Source of the DNA: Lachnospiraceae bacterium
GTDB taxonomy: Bacteria > Bacillota_A > Clostridia > Lachnospirales > Lachnospiraceae
DNA length: 10,478 nucleotides
Assembly (NCBI GenBank): GCA_028694115.1
Contig: JAQUUB010000133.1
Coordinates: 1-10,478, forward strand
Direction: 5' to 3'
Position 1 is the first letter of the stretch. Every line of letters begins with the position of its first letter. Positions 5,585-10,478 of this stretch are shown here, in pieces. The position numbers were made by a program, and so were the translations under genes. The notes below the pieces were generated by a model. The model saw only the letters and a list, made by a program, of their open reading frames with translations, had not been told where the DNA came from and searched no databases.

Positions 5585-7390
5585 CTAATTTGCTCCTCTC
5601 TTAAGAAGTTCAACAAATGCTTGATACATATCGTAAGTATTCTGATCAAAGCAAGAATAGATAACCGCCATGCCATAGTCTGCATTTTCATTAAACCAAT
5701 TCGTCACTGCATAGATTGCAATTGGAATCGCTTCTTCCAGCGGATATCCATATACTCCTGTTGAAATAGCAGGAAAAGCGATGCTGTGAATGCCATGTGC
5801 CTTTGCAAGTTCTAAGGAATTTCTATAGCAATTTGCAAGGTCGATTTCATCCTGCTTTTTTCCGGAATATACCGGTCCAACCGTATGGATGATATAATCT
5901 GCTTTCAGATGATACCCTTTTGTTATCTTTGCTTCTCCTATATGACATCCATGAAGACTACGGCACTCCTCAAGAAGTTCCTTCCCTGCCGCCCTGTGTA
6001 TCGCTCCATCCACACCTCCGCCTCCTAAAATGCTTTTATTTGCAGCATTTACAATACACTCACAGTTCAGTTTTGTAATATCTCCTTTATCAAAATAGAT
6101 ATGGTTTTGTGGTTTTGGTTGACTGTTCGCATCTATAATAATTTGAATTAACTCTTTATCTAAAAGAAAGAACTTATCCCATGGATTCAGGATAACACCG
6201 GCAACATCCATGTCTAGTACAGCATTCAGGAACTGATCCATGAAATTCGATATTACAGATGAACTTTCACCTTTCTGCATCTCCTTCTGATTTGTGAAAG
6301 CCACCAACCACTGACGTCCATCCTTTGTTTCAAGTTGTCTCATACGGAAATGCAAGTCTTCTTTCGCGGTTACTACATCTCCCACTTTGATATGTTCCAA
6401 ATCCAACATATCCACAGCAGCCTGTGGTGTCTCAACAGGAAGGATAAGATGACCGTCATTGTTCATTCTATTTCGAATTGCTTCTAGCAACTTTACAAGA
6501 TTATCTTTGGATGAATCCTTATAAAACATATCAATAGCAACTTCGATGACATCATTTCCATCTAAATAAGAATCGTTCATGATTCTATCTGTCTGAACTT
6601 TCTGCTCATTGAATTTCTTCAATACCTGCAAAATATCTGCTGGAAGTCTACGCTCACATTCGCTGATAAAATGATCCGGCACACCGTAATATGCCTCGGC
6701 GATACAGCCAGCAATACATGTCAAAGTATCACAATCTCCTCCCAATGATACTGCCAATCGAATAACTTCTTCAAAGGAGTTCCCTTCAAAAAATGCTGTG
6801 AATGCTTCTGGAACAGTTTCCTGGCAGCTCTCCACATGATGATAAGTAGGTCTAATGTCATCGCAGCTTCTGCTGAAATCATAGCGAAAATTCGCAATCA
6901 CATATTCCTTGATTTCTTCTTTACTACTGCCAGTCCTTGCCATATAGATTGCACTTGCAACAGATTCTGCACCCTTGACACCCTCTGGATGATTATGCGT
7001 CACCTCCGCAGTTGCTCTGGCAATTTCTCTTGTCCTATCTATTGTGTCATATAACCAACCAACAGAAGATACCCTCATTGCAGAACCGTTTCCATAACTC
7101 CCATATGGCTTAGGATTTTCCTCTATAAGCCAGTAACGAAACTTTCCACCATATCCAGCATTTGGATACTTCCTGCCCCACTTTTGCATTGCATCAATAA
7201 CGAACGCCTTCACCTCCTGAACAGTTGCATCTTTTCCTGCTTCCATCAATGCCTCTGCCACTGCTATAGACATTACCGAATCATCTGTGAATACCGATCT
7301 TCTCGTAAACATTTCAAAATCCACTGATTTATTACCTCTATCAAATTCAAATGGACTTCCCACCATATCACCTATTATTGCACCATACAT
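5585..7390 (-). CDS. Three-domain protein: ADP-ribosylglycohydrolase, SseB-like, macro domain
   Basis: The 601 residues hold three domains. (1) ADP-ribosylglycohydrolase (ARH/DraG), about 1-260: [13 protein letters not shown], metal-binding FTDDS (Thr35-Asp36-Asp37), [15 protein letters not shown], and SLGGDCDT (Asp219, Asp221) with AEAYYG. This family removes ADP-ribose from proteins or nucleotides using Mg2+. (2) An SseB-like stretch, about 280-420, ending [20 protein letters not shown]. (3) A MacroD-type macro domain, about 428-601: [53 protein letters not shown] and [10 protein letters not shown], with the active-type binding loops intact. The ATG at 7390 has AAGGAGGT 8 bases upstream. 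The protein could carry two separate ADP-ribose hydrolase activities. Substrate is unknown: protein, nucleic acid or free ADP-ribose derivatives are all possible. Confidence 0.9.
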   Translation of the reverse strand: MYGAIIGDMVGSPFEFDRGNKSVDFEMFTRRSVFTDDSVMSIAVAEALMEAGKDATVQEVKAFVIDAMQKWGRKYPNAGYGGKFRYWLIEENPKPYGSYGNGSAMRVSSVGWLYDTIDRTREIARATAEVTHNHPEGVKGAESVASAIYMARTGSSKEEIKEYVIANFRYDFSRSCDDIRPTYHHVESCQETVPEAFTAFFEGNSFEEVIRLAVSLGGDCDTLTCIAGCIAEAYYGVPDHFISECERRLPADILQVLKKFNEQKVQTDRIMNDSYLDGNDVIEVAIDMFYKDSSKDNLVKLLEAIRNRMNNDGHLILPVETPQAAVDMLDLEHIKVGDVVTAKEDLHFRMRQLETKDGRQWLVAFTNQKEMQKGESSSVISNFMDQFLNAVLDMDVAGVILNPWDKFFLLDKELIQIIIDANSQPKPQNHIYFDKGDITKLNCECIVNAANKSILGGGGVDGAIHRAAGKELLEECRSLHGCHIGEAKITKGYHLKADYIIHTVGPVYSGKKQDEIDLANCYRNSLELAKAHGIHSIAFPAISTGVYGYPLEEAIPIAIYAVTNWFNENADYGMAVIYSCFDQNTYDMYQAFVELLKRGAN

Positions 7391-7398
7391 TGTTTGCT

Positions 7399-7406
7399 AC
7401 CTCCTT
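7399..7406 (-). promoter_or_regulatory. Strong ribosome binding site of the three-domain hydrolase gene
   Basis: AAGGAGGT lies 8 bases before ATG 7390, a near-perfect match to the 16S rRNA end. It fixes the start and suggests independent, efficient translation after the 103-base gap. Confidence 0.75.
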
Positions 7407-7414
7407 GTTCTTGA

Positions 7415-7432
7415 TGAGATAAGTATATCTCA
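7415..7432. promoter_or_regulatory. Perfect palindrome upstream of the three-domain hydrolase gene
   Basis: TGAGATA-AGTA-TATCTCA is a perfect 7-4-7 inverted repeat. On the minus strand it contains TATACT (7427-7422), a good -10 hexamer, with no matching -35 at the right distance. It may be an operator over a weak internal promoter, or an RNA hairpin in the leader. It lies in the largest gap inside the right-hand cluster; the remainder (7433-7493) shows no clear signal. Confidence 0.4.
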
Positions 7433-7493
7433 GTTACTGCTCCAAGCGGTCGTCCGTAAAGCGACAAATAATAACCCGATATGCCATGTCATA

Positions 7494-8594
7494 TTACTCT
7501 CCCAAAATCGGCTGATTGTGCTTAAATAATGCCATATTGATTTTGTAGACATCGTATTCCTTTTGAGAAATGAAATATTCAACAATCAAATCGAATTTAT
7601 TGCTTGGTGATAAAGCAATCTCTGCTCTGGCCAACAGATCCTTCATTTCTTCAATGTCTAATTCCAAAGCAATAGAAAGTGCTACTGCTGTTTTCTTCTT
7701 TGGTTTGTATGTTTCATTACAGCGAATCTTAGAAAATAATTTGCGATCTATATTCGCCTTTTTATATACGCTAGCATCTGTAAGTCCACGTTCATCAATC
7801 AGGCTTAACAAGCGTTGCTGAAATGTCTCTCCAACGTGATTTATCATTTCATCCAGACTTCCACCTACCGTCATATCTGGTACTGGCATACTGACATTAT
7901 CAAGAAATTCTGTCTCTACTACGCTTAATTTCCTGCTAACAGGTTGTTCCTCTTCTTCCAGATATCTATATGCCTCCTCTTCGGGCATATCTCTAAATCG
8001 ACGATTCATTGCATTACGTTCTTCTGTCTCGTATCGTCTGGAATATTCGCTCTGTCTCTTTTCTTTTACATAATTTTCATCAATAAATTCATCCACACCC
8101 TGGAATAATTTACCGGACAGCTCGAAAGCTTTCCGATCAAAGACTACAAGGAATATCTGCATATCATATCCAAAAAGAAATTTGCTAATGGATGTAATTG
8201 CAATTTGCAATGCTCTATCTTTAGGGAATCCATATACTCCAGTTGAAATCAAAGGGAACGCTATACTGTCACATCCCAGCTTCATTGCCTCTGCTAAAGA
8301 CCGCTCATAGCATGACTGCAAAATATATTCTTCATTATGCTGTCCATCAACCCATACTGGACCGACTGTATGGATGATATACTTTGCATTCAGTTGAAAA
8401 GCTTGCGTTACCGCAATGTCTCCCGGTTCTATATTTCCAATTTTCTTCCGTTCCAAAAGGAGCTGTTCTTTTCCTGCTGCATCATAAATAGCTCCATCCG
8501 TCCCGCTGCCACGCACAGGCTTTGGATTTGCTGTATTTACAATCACATCTACTTTCATTTTTGTAATATCATTTCTTACAATCTGAAATGGCAT
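7494..8594 (-). CDS. Macro-domain protein with C-terminal helix-turn-helix
   Basis: Residues 1-165 form a macro domain: RNDITKMKVDVIVNTANPK, then [25 protein letters not shown] and LISTGVYGFP. Compared with MacroD-type enzymes, NAAN is [13 protein letters not shown] is GSGTDGAIY and the catalytic-loop His is Tyr37, so it may bind ADP-ribose without the same hydrolysis. A highly charged linker follows (about 174-220, many Glu and Arg). Residues about 250-366 are all-helical with an XRE-like core: LTDASVYKKANIDRKLFSKIRCN, then KKKTAVALSIALELDIEEMKDLL, ending in a predicted alpha-helical tail. It could bind DNA or a partner in response to an ADP-ribose ligand. The ATG at 8594 has AGAAGGTG 4 bases upstream. 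The gene lies 35 bases after the unknown 220-residue gene. The same architecture is seen in other Firmicutes (recollection, not checked). Confidence 0.85.
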   Translation of the reverse strand: MPFQIVRNDITKMKVDVIVNTANPKPVRGSGTDGAIYDAAGKEQLLLERKKIGNIEPGDIAVTQAFQLNAKYIIHTVGPVWVDGQHNEEYILQSCYERSLAEAMKLGCDSIAFPLISTGVYGFPKDRALQIAITSISKFLFGYDMQIFLVVFDRKAFELSGKLFQGVDEFIDENYVKEKRQSEYSRRYETEERNAMNRRFRDMPEEEAYRYLEEEEQPVSRKLSVVETEFLDNVSMPVPDMTVGGSLDEMINHVGETFQQRLLSLIDERGLTDASVYKKANIDRKLFSKIRCNETYKPKKKTAVALSIALELDIEEMKDLLARAEIALSPSNKFDLIVEYFISQKEYDVYKINMALFKHNQPILGE

Positions 8595-8629
8595 ACGTCA
8601 CCTTCTCTCATAGTACTGTCTAGTGTCAT

Positions 8630-9292
8630 CTACTCCATCCTGTCTATCCAGTTTTCTCCGGAGTATTCATTGATTCTATCGGTTAATTCCTTTAGATATT
8701 TTGCAAGGTTATCATTCTCATGCTGCTCGGAAGCAAACCATACATTTGCACGACCAAATCCATAAGATATGCCATTCTTTTTCCGTGGTACTTTCCATTT
8801 TAAAATCTTAGAGCGTTCTGAACTTGGCAATAGGACACAATCCTCTTTCTTCGCAATCGCATTACAAGTTTGCACATACACAGAACCATCTTTCTGTGTC
8901 AATTCAATATTTTGATAATGTCGAAATACTGTAGCATTCCGGTACCACCCTACTACCGTGGTGAAATTATGACTTGGATGTGTTGCACAATATACGACCA
9001 GAACATCTGCAGCAGATTCTTCTTTTACACAAAGCTCACAGCCATCAATTTTCTCAATATGGAGTTGATTTCTTTTCTCCCCATTGGTTGTTTTCGTTTC
9101 AACAAATCCCAAACAATAATTATCTTCTGGTAAAAATCCATCATCAAAACTGATAAGTTCTCCTAGAAAATTATATATCTCATTTCCATCTTGCATCTCG
9201 TCTACAAAAGAACCTCCTCCTTTCGGAGTATCCTTGTCTGTAATTCCTTTGTAGAAATCCATCCATGCAATATTACAGAATAAAATACGCAT
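8630..9292 (-). CDS. Protein of unknown function coupled to the helicase
   Basis: The 220-residue protein has no membrane segment or signal peptide. The start at ATG 9292 (MRILFCNIAW) is chosen because AGGAGGT ends 7 bases upstream; an ATG at 9316 would add eight residues and overlap the helicase. The pattern looks like an alternating beta-rich domain: LFCNIAWMDFYKGI, a GGGSFVDE loop, NYCLGFVE, ADVLVVYCA, VVGWYRNATVFRHYQ (about 113-127), DCVLLP and YGFGRANVWFA (about 167-177). I have an impression of similar N-terminal modules in uncharacterised proteins near helicases and nucleases, but cannot name a family. Only one base separates its start from the helicase stop, so the two are made together. 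A nucleic-acid-reader role is a guess from the many aromatic residues. Confidence 0.72.
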   Translation of the reverse strand: MRILFCNIAWMDFYKGITDKDTPKGGGSFVDEMQDGNEIYNFLGELISFDDGFLPEDNYCLGFVETKTTNGEKRNQLHIEKIDGCELCVKEESAADVLVVYCATHPSHNFTTVVGWYRNATVFRHYQNIELTQKDGSVYVQTCNAIAKKEDCVLLPSSERSKILKWKVPRKKNGISYGFGRANVWFASEQHENDNLAKYLKELTDRINEYSGENWIDRME

Positions 9293-9293
9293 C

Positions 9294-10478
9294 TTATTCA
9301 CCTCCTGCATTGCCATTATGCTTCTTAAAATACGGACTCAGGTTCATAAACAGGTTGGTCAAATCCTCCTGATTTTTATCCCTCTGCATCAGATATTCCA
9401 GTAATTCTTCCTGTCTTGCCTGTCCTAGTGTCAAGCGATATAGAGATAATATTTTTATCAGCCGGTCATATGCAGCCTGATCTCTGCTAAATGGATACAT
9501 CGGCACAATTCGCTCTATCCGAATCATATCTTCTGTTTCTTGTAATCCCCAATAGGGAATCAGGTCTGAGCTGTTTTCTGACTTCTCTCTTACTGCTGCT
9601 TCCTGGAATAATTCGTCCCAAACATTTTCGTTGTATTGAATACCACCATATCTTTTCGCCACATTCTGTCTGATTGCAAGACACTCAAAACGGTTAATTC
9701 GTCCTTCTCGCTGCTCTAAATCAATGGGATTTGAAGGCAGATTCCAATGAACGATTCTCCTACAGTAATTATGAAAATCCAGTCCTTCCTGTCCAATGGA
9801 AGTAGAAGTTAATACAAACGGTCGAAATGGGGAATTGAACGCTCCCCTTACCACTTTCTTTCGATTTGTATCTTTATCATTTCCATCTCCCTTTGTAAAA
9901 GCTACTGCAAAATGCGTCCTTATTCTGGATGATGCTGTTTTCTGCTCTTTGGTTGTGTTGCTGAAATTCTGCCATGTATCAAACTCATATGGAGTTGTTC
10001 TCATATTCATCGTTTGAACGATATCCTTATGAAGCTTTGATACCGTATTGCCTGCATCATAACCATTGACAAGAAGGTGTGCATATTCATCCAGCATAGA
10101 CTGCATATTTCCTTGTTTACAATAAGTAAGAACATTCTTCCAGTGAGCATCCTCAGATTTTTTCCCACAAGCCAGTTCTACAATCGCTGTGGAATCCGTC
10201 TTATTCATCATATCAATAAAACGTTTTGCCACCTGACTTGGCAGATAGCTTGGATAATAATCTCCCGAAGCATAAAACCGATACAAGCGATTGACACAGA
10301 CTGCTGGTGAAGCGATTGCCATATCTGTCAGCACTGAATATAAATCATCCGGTTTTCTTCCCAATCCAATTGCTTTTCCATTGCCATTATCATAATAAAT
10401 CTTTCTAAGATTCTGTAGATGTTTCAAAAACGGGGATTGTGTTTCCCTGTCTTTCTCATCATCTCCATCTGACAAAAG
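9294..10478 (-). CDS. SF2/SNF2-like helicase, C-terminal part (5' end beyond window)
   Basis: About 394 codons are open to the right edge with no convincing start, so this is the C-terminal part of a larger protein. The C-terminal RecA-like lobe is plain: FVLTSTSIGQEGLDFHNYCRR, corresponding to motif V, then IVHWNLPSNPIDLEQREGRINRF, with the motif VI arginine finger pattern QxxGRxxR. Such proteins move on DNA or remodel nucleoprotein using ATP. Before it lies a helical stretch of about 200 residues (LRKIYYDNGNGKAIGL..., VNRLYRFYASGDYYPS) with an inserted charged loop (KGDGNDKDTNRKK). About 130 residues follow motif VI. The Walker A and DEAD-type boxes would lie outside the window. The architecture resembles large helicases of defence islands, but without the N-terminal part no system can be assigned. 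Confidence 0.85.
   Translation of the reverse strand, partial: LLSDGDDEKDRETQSPFLKHLQNLRKIYYDNGNGKAIGLGRKPDDLYSVLTDMAIASPAVCVNRLYRFYASGDYYPSYLPSQVAKRFIDMMNKTDSTAIVELACGKKSEDAHWKNVLTYCKQGNMQSMLDEYAHLLVNGYDAGNTVSKLHKDIVQTMNMRTTPYEFDTWQNFSNTTKEQKTASSRIRTHFAVAFTKGDGNDKDTNRKKVVRGAFNSPFRPFVLTSTSIGQEGLDFHNYCRRIVHWNLPSNPIDLEQREGRINRFECLAIRQNVAKRYGGIQYNENVWDELFQEAAVREKSENSSDLIPYWGLQETEDMIRIERIVPMYPFSRDQAAYDRLIKILSLYRLTLGQARQEELLEYLMQRDKNQEDLTNLFMNLSPYFKKHNGNAGGE
9300..9306 (-). promoter_or_regulatory. Ribosome binding site inside the helicase 3' end
   Basis: AGGAGGT lies 7 bases before ATG 9292 and is read as part of the Ala-Gly-Gly codons ending the helicase. It settles the start of the following gene and points to coupled translation. 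Confidence 0.75.

Noticed and set aside
7433..7493. Sigma-A promoter in the gap before the three-domain gene
   Set aside because: A -35-like ATGACA has no -10 hexamer at 16-18 bases, and the TATACT at 7427-7422 lacks a -35 partner.
7494..8594. Assignment of the macro-HTH protein as a DarG antitoxin
   Set aside because: No DarT-like transferase is adjacent and the C-terminal domain is an HTH-type helical domain rather than the DarG C-terminal region.
9293..9316. Upstream ATG 9316 as start of the 220-residue protein
   Set aside because: It has no ribosome binding site and overlaps the helicase, while AGGAGGT sits 7 bases before ATG 9292.
9294..10478. Assignment of the helicase to DISARM, Zorya or a type I restriction system
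   Set aside because: Only the C-terminal lobe is visible, and none of the companion genes of those systems is present in the window.
1..10478. tRNA, rRNA, CRISPR array, insertion sequence or prophage genes
   Set aside because: No regularly spaced repeats, terminal inverted repeats, transposase/integrase motifs or structural RNA signatures were seen on either strand.

Overview
The window looks like a low-GC Gram-positive anaerobe, most likely a Clostridia/Lachnospiraceae-type gut Firmicute. The reasons are an AT-rich composition, AGGAGG-type ribosome binding sites 7-9 bases before most starts, a textbook sigma-A promoter (TTGACA-17-TATAAT), and gene families typical of that group. Genus-level placement cannot be made from the sequence alone. 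Every supported gene lies on the minus strand, so transcription runs from right to left. Two transcription units are visible, separated by a gap of about 210 bases (3199-3410).

Left unit (1-3198): a thiol/metalloid-responsive efflux and redox operon. In transcription order it holds an ArsR-type repressor with three cysteine pairs or singletons, an intercistronic UUCG hairpin, an ArsP-like (DUF318) eight-helix permease with a CSC motif, a small two-cluster ferredoxin with a Cys/Gly-rich tail, a membrane-anchored extracytoplasmic thioredoxin (CIPC), a CcdA-like thiol electron transporter, and the start of a small cytoplasmic thioredoxin-fold protein with a Cys-rich extension. The set reads as a complete path for reducing power: ferredoxin or a small redox protein inside, CcdA through the membrane, thioredoxin outside. 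It is paired with an exporter for a soft metal(loid) or organoarsenical and controlled by a metalloid sensor. No arsB, acr3 or arsC is visible.

Right unit (3411-10478): an accessory, possibly defence-related, cluster centred on ADP-ribose and NAD-like nucleotide chemistry. In transcription order it holds the C-terminal part of a large SF2/SNF2-like helicase (its start lies beyond the window), a 220-residue protein of unknown function translationally coupled to it, a macro-domain protein with a C-terminal helix-turn-helix, a three-domain fusion (ADP-ribosylglycohydrolase, SseB-like, macro), a cytosolic SIMPL-domain protein, a fusion of DUF1643 with a nucleoside 2-deoxyribosyltransferase-like domain, and a 204-residue orphan. 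The cluster carries three predicted ADP-ribose-removing or -binding modules but no recognisable ADP-ribosyltransferase, which is its most interesting feature. A perfect 7-4-7 palindrome lies just before the three-domain gene and overlaps a TATACT sequence.

No tRNA, rRNA, CRISPR array, transposase or integrase is visible. The helicase and the small redox protein are cut by the window edges.
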